DNA of 64,000 nucleotides from Solidesulfovibrio magneticus RS-1 (GTDB lineage: Bacteria; Desulfobacterota; Desulfovibrionia; Desulfovibrionales; Desulfovibrionaceae), in NCBI RefSeq assembly GCF_000010665.1, contig NC_012796.1, positions 1,612,001 to 1,676,000 on the forward strand. The letters are read 5' to 3'. Positions 53,189-62,414 of this stretch are shown here, one piece after another. Made by a program: the position numbers and the translations under genes. The notes below the pieces were generated by a model that worked only from the letters and a program-made list of their open reading frames with translations, did no database searches and was not told where the DNA came from. The first letter of the stretch is position 1, and the number at the start of each line of letters is the position of its first letter.

Positions 53189-53425
53189 ATGGAGGAAATG
53201 GTTAGCTGTCTTGGACCATTCTACGATTTAAAAGATGCTGCAAAATATTGTGGATATAGCGTTTCATATTTCTCAAAAATTGTCAGAAAGAAAAGTATTA
53301 AACGATATGGACCGGCTCAATCGCGGTTTGCTCGTGCTGATTTAGATCAATTAATGGCCAATCCAGAAAGTTTCTCATCTATTCTCGAAATTAAACCGAG
53401 AACTCCAATCGAACTTGAGGTTTAA
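53189..53425 (+). CDS. excisionase/AlpA-like HTH protein
   Basis: The 78-residue product has an HTH of the MerR/excisionase kind (YDLKDAAKYCGYSVSYFSKIVRKKSIKRYGPAQSRFARADLDQLM). It ends 1 base before the integrase start, an arrangement typical of xis-int pairs, and probably controls the direction of recombination. The start could be either Met at residue 1 or 4. Confidence 0.72.
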   Translation: MEEMVSCLGPFYDLKDAAKYCGYSVSYFSKIVRKKSIKRYGPAQSRFARADLDQLMANPESFSSILEIKPRTPIELEV

Positions 53426-53426
53426 G

Positions 53427-54470
53427 ATGTCCGTTCACATGCGAAAGAACAACGGCACCTACTACGTCGCCTATCGGAACGCCGAGGGCAAGCAGACGAC
53501 CAAGACCTTCGGCAAAGGCCGGGAAGGACGCAGGGCTGCCCAGAAATTTGACAAGCAGGTCAAGGACCACGGTTCCGTGCAGCCGCGCACCCCAGAGGCC
53601 ATCTCCGAAGAGGTGGCCGTCACCGGCAAGCTTTATCTCGACCAGCTGGCCCAGATGTACATTAACTCCCGGAAGGTCGAGGGGACGTCGATCCGCACCC
53701 TGAACGAGATCAAATCGTTCTTGAAGCGGCACCTCATCCCCGTCTTCGCACAGCGCCCAGTCGAGGAGATCAAGTACGATGAAATCGTTAAAATTGTGGC
53801 CAAGGCCTACGAGAATCGATCGCCGGTGACTCGAGGGCGGTATCTGTCCTATTTGAAGACGGTTTTCAAATTCGGAGTGGAGCACGACCTTATCGAGAAG
53901 AACCCGCTGCGCCAGTGGCATAAGCCCAGGGAGAAGCCCCGGGATACGAAGCTCACGGTCGATGATCTCCAGCAGATCAAGGCCGCAGCCGAACCCCATT
54001 TGGCCTGGGCCATCGAGGTCGCCTGGAACCTTGGGGTGCGGACCGGGCCATCGGAACTGCTTGCCCTGACCTGGGACGACATCAGCTGGGCCGAGAAGAC
54101 CATCAACGTGTTCGCGACCAAGACCAACACGAGGCGGACCGTCCCGCTCTCCGACGAGTTTCTGGCGCGCCTCCAGGAGAAGAAGGCCACGGCGCAGTGC
54201 GAACGAATCGTGGAGTATCACGGACGGCCGGTGAAGCAGATCAGCCGGGCCATGAGGACGGCATGCCGGCGGGCCGGGATCACCTATCCCGTAGTGCTGT
54301 ACGACGTCCGGCACCTCTTCGCCACGACCCTCCTGAACGAGGGAGGGGACCTCTCGGCGGTGAGCAAGCTTATGGGCCACTCTTCGATTCAGATGACCGC
54401 CAACAACTATTACCACCTGCTCGGCGACGAGAAGCGCCGAACCATAGCTCGGTTACCTCGGCTGGAATAG
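53427..54470 (+). CDS. phage-type tyrosine integrase of module E2
   Basis: The 347-residue product has an N-terminal arm-binding domain (MRKNNGTYYVAYRNAEGKQTTKTF), a core-binding SAM-like domain (about 70-160), and a catalytic domain with Arg in NLGVRTGPSELL, a Lys near TKTNTRRTVPL, YDVRHLFATTLLNEG (here H-L-F with R in DVRH), GHSSIQMT and the Tyr in NYYHLL. It is GC-rich, unlike the rest of E2. It lies 260 bases from the T|B core, so that core is probably its attachment site. Confidence 0.9.
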   Translation: MSVHMRKNNGTYYVAYRNAEGKQTTKTFGKGREGRRAAQKFDKQVKDHGSVQPRTPEAISEEVAVTGKLYLDQLAQMYINSRKVEGTSIRTLNEIKSFLKRHLIPVFAQRPVEEIKYDEIVKIVAKAYENRSPVTRGRYLSYLKTVFKFGVEHDLIEKNPLRQWHKPREKPRDTKLTVDDLQQIKAAAEPHLAWAIEVAWNLGVRTGPSELLALTWDDISWAEKTINVFATKTNTRRTVPLSDEFLARLQEKKATAQCERIVEYHGRPVKQISRAMRTACRRAGITYPVVLYDVRHLFATTLLNEGGDLSAVSKLMGHSSIQMTANNYYHLLGDEKRRTIARLPRLE

Positions 54471-54498
54471 TCGGGCCAGCGATTCGATTGTTTATTGG

Positions 54499-54528
54499 GC
54501 ATCCCAGAAGGGGTGCCCTTTTTTTTGC
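54499..54528 (+). terminator. integrase gene terminator
   Basis: GGGCATCCC, AGAA, GGGGTGCCC, then eight T. Confidence 0.9.
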
Positions 54529-54571
54529 GCAGGGTGCCTACGTTGGGCGTTCCACTGGATTGTCCCATGTG

Positions 54572-54775
54572 GGACAGCCCGCAGCCTGCCCGTTTGTGGG
54601 CCGCATCCTGCCCGAATGTTATCTAAAATTCCCTCGTTATCCTGTATGGTTGGCCGAGAGGTTATCCAACCCGGTTATCCAAAAGATAAAGGGGACAGGC
54701 CGAACACGGCCTATCCCCTTGAAATCTATTGGTCGGGGCGAGGTGATTTGAACACCCGGCATCCTGCTCCCAAAG
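54572..54775. repeat. flank T, copy 2, and core 3 (T|B)
   Basis: Second copy of 35191-35393. 54730-54775 is again the tRNA-Pro(TGG) 3' half on the minus strand without a 5' half, ending in the core (54759-54775). To the right flank B begins. Confidence 0.85.
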
Positions 54776-54916
54776 GAGCAAAGACGAGACATTTATATTG
54801 AAATAATTGGATATTTTTCAGGGGTGGATAACATTTTCTGGCTAAAACGACCCATGCCCGGCCCCTGGCGGTTATCCAGAGGTTAGCCACACGGGAGGTT
54901 GTCCAGGGGCGGTTTA
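54776..54916. repeat. flank B, copy 1
   Basis: About 140 bp repeated at 59524-59672, with GGTTATCC and GGTTGTCC motifs in CCCCTGGCGGTTATCC-type context. Confidence 0.85.
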
Positions 54917-55014
54917 CCCTGAGGCAAAACTGATACAGCCAGGCCCGGACCTCGGCAATCGGATCATGAACGGCTGCCTCCCGGGTGGAGGTGGGCCGCT
55001 TTATCTTTGCCGGG

Positions 55015-55191
55015 TCAATGCCATTTCGTCTTGTCGAAGACGCCGCGCCGGGTAAGCTCGCCTTCCTTGTAGCCGTCGAAGTCGAAGCGGCCGGGCACAC
55101 TGCCGGCGTCATGGCGCTTGTTCCTCAAGACGAAGGCTGCCACCATGGCAAGAACGCCCATGGCAAGGGCTGCGGCGATGATCCATTCCAT
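55015..55191 (-). CDS. 58-residue single-span membrane protein
   Basis: The minus-strand frame begins MEWIIAAALAMGVLAMVAAF, one membrane helix, and ends in a basic/acidic tail (RFDFDGYKEGELTRRGVFDKTKWH). Codon use is like the GC-rich genes. No good Shine-Dalgarno is seen, and no family is recognised. It is divergent from the binding-protein genes. Confidence 0.45.
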   Translation of the reverse strand: MEWIIAAALAMGVLAMVAAFVLRNKRHDAGSVPGRFDFDGYKEGELTRRGVFDKTKWH

Positions 55192-55487
55192 AGGAGTGGC
55201 TGGTAGCAGGTGGGGACCGGCTTGTCATCCTGTTGGGGTATGAGAACCCGGACCGGCGGGGGCAGTCGCGAAGGGGTCATGAGAGAGGGTGGGGAAGAGA
55301 CTTGCGAAGATTTTTTGCCAAGAGCCCTCAAAACGTAGCTTCCCGTATGGAACCCAGTCCCGTACGGAGCCCTTGCGCGAACGCCAAAAAACTGTAATCA
55401 GAAATACTCATGATATAGCCTGATGGTCAGGGAAAAGACGGAGCGCATCCCTTGCCCGGCTTCAACCCTTAAACCGGAAGGCACAGG

Positions 55488-56663
55488 ATGCATCGCAGCG
55501 CACTGCTCGGGATCGGCCTGTTCCTCGCCATGGTCATGCTTCTGATCCCGGTCCTCGCCGGCCCAGCAAAGAGCGGCTCCACGGCCGTTCACCTGGCGGT
55601 CATCGCGGCCACTAGCGGTATGGCCTCGGTGCACAACCAGGCCTCCCTTAGGGGCCTGTATTTGGCTGCGGCCAAGATCAACTCCCGCGGGGGCTGCCTC
55701 GGGAGCCCCCTTGAACTGACGGTTCTGGATAACCAAAGTACGTCCCTGGGCTCCAGGAGAGCCGCTCAGGAAGCCGTGCGTCTGGGGGTCGCCGCAGTGC
55801 TCGGGCCGATCTGGAGCTCCCATTCCCTGGCCGCCGCCCCGGTCCTCCAGGCGGCCGGCATCCCCATGATCACGCCTCTGTCCACCAACACTCGGGTAAC
55901 CCAGGTCGGGGACCACATCTTCCGGACCTGCTTTACGGACGATTTTCAGGGCCGGGTTATGGCCCGATTCGCCCGTGAACGACTAAACGCGGCCACCTGC
56001 GCGGTCCTGGCCAGCGCCGACGAGGACTACAGCCAAGGCTTGGCCAAGGTGTTTGCCGAGGAGTTCATGGCCGCCGGAGGCAAGGTGGTCTATACAGCCG
56101 ATTACCGAGCCAAGTCCCTGGACTTCACCCCCCAGCTAGCCCAGGTTCAAAGGCTCGACCCGAACGTAATCTTCGTGCCCGGCTATGGCCTGGATGTAGG
56201 CCTGATCATACGTCAAGCCCGGTCCTTAGGCATCAATACTGTCTTCCTGGGCGGGGACGCATGGTCGGATTTATACGACCACGACATACAGGGCCTGGAA
56301 GGCAACTACTACTCGACGTTTTGGCACCCGGATTTGCCTGTCTCGGGCAACGCGTCCGTGCGCCAGGATTTCCTTGAGGCCTCCGGGTCGCATCTGCGGG
56401 ACTCCATGGATACGGCCATGGCTTACGATGCTCTGCTGCTTGTGGTCGAAGCCATTGAGCGGGCCGGTTCTACCCAACCCGCTCTAATACGCCAGGCCCT
56501 GGCCGACACCAGCAGCTTCGTGGGCGTCACTGGCTCCATCGCCTTCGACGCGTCCCGCAACCCCGTGGGCCGGGGCGCAGTCATTCTCAAAACCGGTGAA
56601 CAACGGCCGAGTTTCGAAACCGTCTTTGACCTCCAATCTGGAATTTCTCCAAGGCAACCATGA
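55488..56663 (+). CDS. periplasmic branched-chain amino-acid-type binding protein 1
   Basis: The 391-residue product has a signal peptide (about 1-22) and the type I periplasmic binding fold of the LivJ/Peripla_BP_6 family: LRGLYLAAAKINSRGGCLG, AAVLGPIWSSHSLAAAPVLQAAGIPMITPLSTN, FIRTCFTDDFQG-like segment near 145. The ligand is unknown. No ABC permease or ATPase lies nearby; instead a second binding protein and a histidine kinase follow, so it probably works in sensing. Its stop overlaps the next start (ATGATG). Confidence 0.88.
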   Translation: MHRSALLGIGLFLAMVMLLIPVLAGPAKSGSTAVHLAVIAATSGMASVHNQASLRGLYLAAAKINSRGGCLGSPLELTVLDNQSTSLGSRRAAQEAVRLGVAAVLGPIWSSHSLAAAPVLQAAGIPMITPLSTNTRVTQVGDHIFRTCFTDDFQGRVMARFARERLNAATCAVLASADEDYSQGLAKVFAEEFMAAGGKVVYTADYRAKSLDFTPQLAQVQRLDPNVIFVPGYGLDVGLIIRQARSLGINTVFLGGDAWSDLYDHDIQGLEGNYYSTFWHPDLPVSGNASVRQDFLEASGSHLRDSMDTAMAYDALLLVVEAIERAGSTQPALIRQALADTSSFVGVTGSIAFDASRNPVGRGAVILKTGEQRPSFETVFDLQSGISPRQP

Positions 56664-57769
56664 TGCGCGTTTTTCTCACGATTGTCTCGCTCTTGGCTCT
56701 GCTCTGGGCCGGGCCAGGATACGCCGAGTCGTTCAAGGTGGCGGCCATTTTCGCCAAAACCGGACAGGCCGCGAGCCAAAACGCAGACAACCTGCGCGGC
56801 GTGCGGTTGGCGGCAGCTGAAATCAATGCCCGGGGCGGAATCCTGGGCGAGCCCTTGGAGATCTTTGAACTGGACAACCGCAGCACACCCATCGGTGCCA
56901 AGGTGGCCGCCGAGGAGGCCGCCCGGATAGGGGTGCGAGCTATTGTCGGCTGTTCCTGGAGCAGCCATTCCCTGGCCGCCGCCCAGGTGGCCCAGCGTCA
57001 CGGCATACCCATGATCTCTGACATCTCTACCAGCCCGGCACTGACCCAGGTTGGCGATTACATCTTCCGCGTCTGCTACACCGACGCCTTCCAGGGCAAG
57101 GTCATGGCCCGGTTCGCCAGGGAGGACCTGCGCGCCGGGACCGCCGTGGTGCTGGTGGACATCGACGACGACTACAGCCTGGACTTGGCCAAGGAATTTT
57201 CTCGGGAATTCACGTTACGGGGTGGTATTATGGCCCCGGACATACACTATAAGCATGGGCAGCCCAGCTACCGGGAGGTGGTACAGGCTGCCAAGGCCGC
57301 CAAGGCCCAGGTCTGCTTCATCCCCGGACACGACGAATCCGGCACCATCGCCGCCCAGATCGTTCGTGAAGGCGCTACCTGCATCCTGCTAGGTGGCGAC
57401 GGCTGGGACTCACCAGCCTTTTACGCTAAGGGCGGCTCTGAACTCGATGACGGCTACTACTGCACCCACTGGCATCCCCGGAGCGCCACACCCGCCTCCC
57501 TAGATTTAATGGTCCGGCAAGGAGAAGCCGAATTGGTCGCGCCAGTGGTTTTGGCTTACGATGCTCTTATGCTCTTGGCCGACGCCGCAGCCAGGGCGGG
57601 CACCCCGGACCGTGCCGCCATCCGCGACGCCCTGGCCAACACCAGGAACTATCCGGGAGTGACCGGTGCCATCAGCTTTCTCGCCAATGGCGATCCCGCC
57701 AAGAGTGCGGTGATCATGCGCATCCGGAAAGGAAAACAGGCATATTACAGGAACGAAGACCCCAACTGA
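56660..57769 (+). CDS. periplasmic branched-chain amino-acid-type binding protein 2
   Basis: The 369-residue product is a diverged paralogue of the upstream protein: signal peptide (about 1-21), LRGVRLAAAEINARGGILG, AIVGCSWSSHSLAAAQVAQRHGIPMISDISTSP, YTDAFQGKVMARFAREDL. The two genes came from a tandem duplication, judging from the shared segment order. It is 14 bases from the kinase gene. It may bind a related ligand and touch the kinase's outer domain. Confidence 0.88.
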   Translation: MMRVFLTIVSLLALLWAGPGYAESFKVAAIFAKTGQAASQNADNLRGVRLAAAEINARGGILGEPLEIFELDNRSTPIGAKVAAEEAARIGVRAIVGCSWSSHSLAAAQVAQRHGIPMISDISTSPALTQVGDYIFRVCYTDAFQGKVMARFAREDLRAGTAVVLVDIDDDYSLDLAKEFSREFTLRGGIMAPDIHYKHGQPSYREVVQAAKAAKAQVCFIPGHDESGTIAAQIVREGATCILLGGDGWDSPAFYAKGGSELDDGYYCTHWHPRSATPASLDLMVRQGEAELVAPVVLAYDALMLLADAAARAGTPDRAAIRDALANTRNYPGVTGAISFLANGDPAKSAVIMRIRKGKQAYYRNEDPN

Positions 57770-57783
57770 GCGCGCCACCACCC

Positions 57784-59367
57784 ATGGACAACCTGACCCG
57801 CCGAATATTCCTCCCCCTCTTGTTGACCGGCATCATGGTCATTGTTGTTTATGGGATCATCTTAACCAGCTATGAACAGAAACGTCGTGCAGACAATCTG
57901 GAGCAGATACGCTTCCAGCTTCTGACACTGTATGAGCTGCGACGCGAGGACATCGGAAACGAGATATTCGGCGGCAAGCGCTTGGCTCTGGCCGACACCC
58001 TACAAAAGATGCGCTTCGTCCATGACATCGTGACGGTCACTGCCTTCAACCCGGAGGGCAAGGCCCTGGAGGATACCAGCGGCGAGGCCGCTGACTTGAC
58101 TCGAGCCGAGCTCGACCAGCTCGACCAGGTGCCGCAGTTTGTCGAGACCGACTACCGGGACCTTCGGGTGGCCGTCCTGACCACCATGGTGGAGGTCATC
58201 GGCGAACGGGTGGGCTACGTCAGGATCCGCTTCGACCTCAGCAAGCTGCAGCGGGAAGCCCAGAGCTCCTACAATTTCTTCCTGGCCCTATTGCTCACCC
58301 TTTTCGTCATCATGAGCCTGACCCTGCACGTTATCATCAAGCGCATGGTCATACGCCCGGTGACCCGCCTACGGGACGCCATGACCCGGGTTCGCGACGG
58401 CCGCCTGGAAATCTCCTTGGACATTGAGACCAAAGATATCATTGGCGAACTGGCCGCCTCGTTCAACGAGATGACCGCCGCACTCAAGAAGGCTCGGGAG
58501 GACCGCAGCGAGGCCATCGTCCGTCTGGAGGATAGCCTTGTTGCCTTGTCGCGCAAGGCCGAAGAGCTCGCCGAGGCCAATCACCGGCTCATGGAACTCG
58601 ACAAGCTCAAAAGCGATTTCATCTCGTCGGTTTCCCACGAGTTGCGCACCCCCATGACCTCAGTGCTCGGGTTCGCCAAGCTCATCCACCGCGATTTCGC
58701 CAAGCTTGAGCGTTCAGACCGGACCGGCCCAAAAGCTCATGCCCTGGCCCGGCGAATTGACGGCAACATCGCCATCATCATTGAGGAGGGTGACCGCCTT
58801 ACCTCACTGATCAACGACGTTTTGGACTTAGCCAAGATCGAATCCGGCAGCATCCAATGGCGCGACCGGGAGGTGGATGTGGTAAAACTTGGGCACCGGG
58901 CGCTTCGGGCCGTTGAGGGCGTGCTCGACAAAGCCCCCCGGACGCGTTTGATCAGCAGCCTGCCGGATCACATGCCCAAGACCATCATCGACCCCGAACG
59001 CCTGCTCCAGGTGCTCATTAACCTCCTGTCCAATGCCATCAAATTCACCCCCCAGGGGACGGTGGAGTTGAAAGCCCGATGCACGGGCAACGTCCTGCGC
59101 CTAACAGTCGCGGACCAAGGCATCGGCATCCCGCCCCAGGAATTGGAACGCATCTTCGATAACTTCCATCAGGTCCGCCGGGATGACTCCCCGGAGCATA
59201 AGCCCCATGGAGTGGGCCTGGGTCTGGCTATCTGTCGCCGCATCGTGGACCACTACCACGGCCGCATTTGGGCTGAGTCCGACGGCGAGCACGGCAGCAC
59301 TTTCCACGTGGAACTGGCCGTGGCAGACACGACCGCCACTGATAATGTCATACTACGAAATAAGTAG
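57784..59367 (+). CDS. HAMP-containing sensor histidine kinase
   Basis: The 527-residue kinase has one membrane helix at about 10-30, a periplasmic domain (about 31-160), a second helix (about 163-185), HAMP (about 186-240), a coiled coil (about 240-275), HisKA with the phosphorylated His in FISSVSHELRTPMTS near 285, and HATPase_c with LLSNAIKFTPQG, VADQGIGIPP and HGVGLGLAICRRI. No receiver domain is fused, and no response regulator lies in the window, so its partner is elsewhere. It forms an operon with the two binding proteins. Confidence 0.92.
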   Translation: MDNLTRRIFLPLLLTGIMVIVVYGIILTSYEQKRRADNLEQIRFQLLTLYELRREDIGNEIFGGKRLALADTLQKMRFVHDIVTVTAFNPEGKALEDTSGEAADLTRAELDQLDQVPQFVETDYRDLRVAVLTTMVEVIGERVGYVRIRFDLSKLQREAQSSYNFFLALLLTLFVIMSLTLHVIIKRMVIRPVTRLRDAMTRVRDGRLEISLDIETKDIIGELAASFNEMTAALKKAREDRSEAIVRLEDSLVALSRKAEELAEANHRLMELDKLKSDFISSVSHELRTPMTSVLGFAKLIHRDFAKLERSDRTGPKAHALARRIDGNIAIIIEEGDRLTSLINDVLDLAKIESGSIQWRDREVDVVKLGHRALRAVEGVLDKAPRTRLISSLPDHMPKTIIDPERLLQVLINLLSNAIKFTPQGTVELKARCTGNVLRLTVADQGIGIPPQELERIFDNFHQVRRDDSPEHKPHGVGLGLAICRRIVDHYHGRIWAESDGEHGSTFHVELAVADTTATDNVILRNK

Positions 59368-59400
59368 CCCCCGCAGTCTCTGTCTGGCTGTAGGGGCTTT
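59366..59400 (+). terminator. terminator of the kinase operon
   Basis: AGCCCC and GGGGCT close a 20-nt loop; TTTCTGTT follows. The stem starts in the kinase stop codon. A partial copy of its left part lies at 38297-38310. Confidence 0.65.
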
Positions 59401-59417
59401 CTGTTATGCCGCCGAGG

Positions 59418-59523
59418 TGCATCCTGCTACACAGGAAGCTGCATCCTGACCTGATATTTTCAGGCATTCGCCATTATTACATGATGTTAAGCCCTTGCGT
59501 TTGACGCATCCTGCTCCCAAAGG
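59418..59523. repeat. flank X, copy 2, and core 4 (X|B)
   Basis: Repeat of 43078-43183 with three GCATCCTG copies, ending in the core GCATCCTGCTCCCAAAGG (59506-59523). Confidence 0.85.
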
Positions 59524-59672
59524 AGCAAAGACGAGGTTTTTACATTGAAATAATTGGATAAATTTTCAGGGTGGATAACATTTTTCGGCTAAAACGACCC
59601 ATGCCCGGCCCCTGGCGGTTATCCAGAGGTTAGCCACCCGGGAGGTTATCCAGGGGCGGTTTCTCCTGTCTT
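59524..59672. repeat. flank B, copy 2
   Basis: Counterpart of 54776-54916, including the paired GGTTATCC motifs. Confidence 0.85.
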
Positions 59673-59725
59673 TTCATCGGAAAACCGTCGGATTTTGCCT
59701 GGGCGTTTGCCCGCCTGCACCCGGA

Positions 59726-60334
59726 CTATTCCTCGAACTCTGCATCATCCCAGGCCATTTCAATCTTTTCTCGAAGGTATTCTGACGCAGATTCTTTAAA
59801 GTTCACTACAAATTTTTTAGCATTTTCTTTGTCGATATTTTCTGTATTCAAGATGATCTCGAAATACTCATCAAATAACAGCAATATTTCATCTATGCAC
59901 CCTTTGAAATCTTCGTCTTGAGAGACAATCCAAGAATCACCCGTCAGGTGCTCCTTCAGGATATATCCATTTTCCGCGTTGTCTTGAAATTCGAAGCCGA
60001 AATCAAAGCACATTTCTTCGGCCAGGCGGTCGTAGTCGATGGATTTAAAATCCAAAGACTCTTCTACGGATTCGACAACTGATGTGCTGTTGTCTTTAGG
60101 GTCGTATTGATATTTGTCAATTCTCGTCGCGAAGGCTGCCATTGGCAATCCTCGCGTATAGGTTGCCCCCAGGGCGCTGCGATGGCGTTCCATTTTAAAG
60201 TATAAGCACCCGTCTTCTTCGTACTCGGCATAGGCGCGTTGCGCATATTTTGCTTGAGTAAGCCCGTTCGGCTCATCTTTTCCATAGAAGGCTAGGTAGG
60301 CAAGGAAATTGTCTTTTACAGACATAAATGACAC
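59726..60334 (-). CDS. acidic hypothetical protein
   Basis: The 202-residue product (ATG 60334; ATG 60325 is possible) is strongly acidic, with Asp/Glu-rich segments (FDFGFEFQDNAENGY, IDEILLLFDEYFEIIL) and no membrane helix or signal peptide. No family recognised. It lies alone and convergent with the E3 genes; an acidic DNA-mimic or immunity-type role is conceivable but unsupported. Confidence 0.6.
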   Translation of the reverse strand: MSFMSVKDNFLAYLAFYGKDEPNGLTQAKYAQRAYAEYEEDGCLYFKMERHRSALGATYTRGLPMAAFATRIDKYQYDPKDNSTSVVESVEESLDFKSIDYDRLAEEMCFDFGFEFQDNAENGYILKEHLTGDSWIVSQDEDFKGCIDEILLLFDEYFEIILNTENIDKENAKKFVVNFKESASEYLREKIEMAWDDAEFEE

Positions 60335-60584
60335 CCCGTAGGCGAACGACTTTCACCTGAACGGTCATACTGTCCCGGATTTCAGCGTTGTCAGGGTAAA
60401 AAGACTCCGAACCTGCCTGCGCGATTTGCTTGCCGCCCGCCGACCATTCCGATTGACGAACGAAGCTTTCAACCATAACCATTCCGATACATCTGGTTAG
60501 GGTAGCCTCCCGGGGCAATCTGCGCCGGCATCGCCATCGGTGACGCGTCTGGGCGTACCCTCCTAAAACATAAGGTATCGGCTC

Positions 60585-62414
60585 ATGGCTTCGCAAGAGC
60601 AACACGACAAATTTCTTCAGGCCCTTGCCGATCTCGGCGGGAGCGCTGGCAATATACGACTCCGTGAGGCGCTGAACTGGGCTGAGAAGGCCTATGACGA
60701 GGTTCGCGACGAACTCCTGGCCGCCGGCCTTATCATTAAAGGAAGGGGACGTGGCGGGTCTGTCGCACTGGCTGGCGAAGCCCCGGTCGCCCAAGAAGCC
60801 CAGGCCACTTTGGTCGATATGCCGGAGCGTACATCCCCCAAGCCCAAAGGGCGAACTCCTAAGCCTGCTGGCACCGCCAACGGTAAAAGCAACGGGACGG
60901 GTGCAAATCTCGGCTTTGAGGGCGAGCTTTTCAAGGCCGCTGACAAGCTCCGGGGCAATATGGAGCCCTCGGACTACAAGCACGTCGCGCTGGGCCTGAT
61001 CTTCCTCAAGCACATTTCCGATAGCTTTGAAGCCAAGCATGCGGCCCTGACGGCCGAAGACCCATCCTGCGCCGAGGACCCGGACGAGTATCTGGCCGAA
61101 AACATCTTCTGGGTGCCCAAGGAAGCTCGCTGGTCCCATCTCCAGGCCAACGCCAAGCAGCCCGGCATTGGTAAGATCGTCGATGACGCCCTGGTTGCCA
61201 TCGAGGCCAAGAACGAGAGCCTCAAGGGTGTGCTGCCCAAGGATTATGCCCGGCCTGCCCTCAATAAGGTGATGCTCGGGGAGTTGATCGACCTCATCTC
61301 CGGCATCGGCCTTGGGACCGAGCAGGGGCAGTCCAGGGACGTCCTGGGCCGGGTCTACGAATATTTCCTCAGCCAGTTTGCCGGCTCGGAAGGTAAGCGC
61401 GGGGGCGAGTTCTATACGCCCCGGTCCGTGGTCCGGGTGCTGGTCGATATGCTGGAGCCCTTCAAGGGCCGCGTCTACGACCCCTGCTGCGGTTCCGGCG
61501 GTATGTTCGTCCAGTCCAACAAGTTCGTGGCCGAGCACGGCGGCCGCCTCGGCGACATCGCCATTTACGGGCAGGAGTCGAACTACACCACGTGGCGGCT
61601 GTGCAAGATGAACTTGGCTGTCCGGGGCATCGACTCTGACATCCGCTGGAACAGCGAGGGCAGCTTCCACAAGGATGAACTCAAGGACCTGCGGGCCGAC
61701 TTCATCCTGGCCAATCCTCCCTTCAATATTTCCGACTGGGGCGGGGAGCGGTTGCGGGAAGATGTACGCTGGAGTTTCGGCATCCCGCCTGCCGGGAACG
61801 CCAACTTCGCTTGGTTGCAGCATATCTTTCACCATCTTGGTCCGAACGGGACGGCCGGCGTGGTTCTGGCCAACGGCTCCATGTCGTCGAGCCAGTCCGG
61901 TGAAGGTGACATCCGCAAGGCCATGCTCGAAGCCGACGTAGTGGATTGCATGATCGCCCTGCCTGGGCAGCTATTCTATTCGACCCAGATTCCGGCCTGC
62001 CTGTGGTTTCTGGCTCGCGACAAGGCCAACCACGGCTTCAGGGACCGCCGGGGTGAGGTGCTTTTCATCGACGCCCGCAAGCTCGGTCATCTGGTTGACC
62101 GCACCCGTCGGGAGTTCTCGGCCGAGGACATCGCCAAGATAGCTGGCACCTACCACGCATGGCGCGGTGAGAAGGACACGGGTGAATATGAGGACGTGCC
62201 CGGCTTCTGCAAGGCAGCTTCGTTGGAGGAGATCAAGGGCCATGGCTATGTGCTGACGCCGGGGCGCTATGTCGGGGCCGAGGTCGTGGATGATGACGAC
62301 ACGCCCTTTGAGGAGCGATTTGTCGCGCTCAAGGAGAGGCTGGAGGGGCAGTTTGTCGATGCGGAGAGGTTGACTGCGACGATTCGGGTACGGTTAGGGC
62401 TTTTAGATGTCTAG
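60585..62414 (+). CDS. hsdM: type I restriction-modification methyltransferase subunit
   Basis: The 609-residue protein is an HsdM. It has [18 protein letters not shown] near 128, the AdoMet motif [12 protein letters not shown] near 303, and the catalytic [14 protein letters not shown] near 370 for N6-adenine methylation. An extra N-terminal part of about 100 residues reads as a winged HTH ([31 protein letters not shown]) plus a Lys/Pro linker, absent from most HsdM. The hsdS start overlaps its stop by 8 bases. No hsdR is inside the window. Confidence 0.93.
   Translation: MASQEQHDKFLQALADLGGSAGNIRLREALNWAEKAYDEVRDELLAAGLIIKGRGRGGSVALAGEAPVAQEAQATLVDMPERTSPKPKGRTPKPAGTANGKSNGTGANLGFEGELFKAADKLRGNMEPSDYKHVALGLIFLKHISDSFEAKHAALTAEDPSCAEDPDEYLAENIFWVPKEARWSHLQANAKQPGIGKIVDDALVAIEAKNESLKGVLPKDYARPALNKVMLGELIDLISGIGLGTEQGQSRDVLGRVYEYFLSQFAGSEGKRGGEFYTPRSVVRVLVDMLEPFKGRVYDPCCGSGGMFVQSNKFVAEHGGRLGDIAIYGQESNYTTWRLCKMNLAVRGIDSDIRWNSEGSFHKDELKDLRADFILANPPFNISDWGGERLREDVRWSFGIPPAGNANFAWLQHIFHHLGPNGTAGVVLANGSMSSSQSGEGDIRKAMLEADVVDCMIALPGQLFYSTQIPACLWFLARDKANHGFRDRRGEVLFIDARKLGHLVDRTRREFSAEDIAKIAGTYHAWRGEKDTGEYEDVPGFCKAASLEEIKGHGYVLTPGRYVGAEVVDDDDTPFEERFVALKERLEGQFVDAERLTATIRVRLGLLDV

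Larger units (their letters stand above)
43184..54775. mobile_element. module E2, integrative element with its own integrase
   Basis: Bounded by core X|A on the left and T|B on the right. It carries two replication ATPases, a possible origin, AT-rich genes each followed by a terminator, two tyrosine recombinases and an excisionase-like gene at the right end. Excision at the two cores would give a circle with junction T|A, the same junction as at 35.39 kb. Confidence 0.65.
54776..59523. mobile_element. module E3, between core T|B and core X|B
   Basis: Opens with flank B and ends with flank X and a core. It carries a small membrane protein, two periplasmic binding proteins and a histidine kinase, but no recombinase. 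Confidence 0.5.

Noticed and set aside
60273-61835. 520-codon minus-strand frame opposite hsdM
   Set aside because: Antisense to clear HsdM motifs; composition is typical of a shadow frame.
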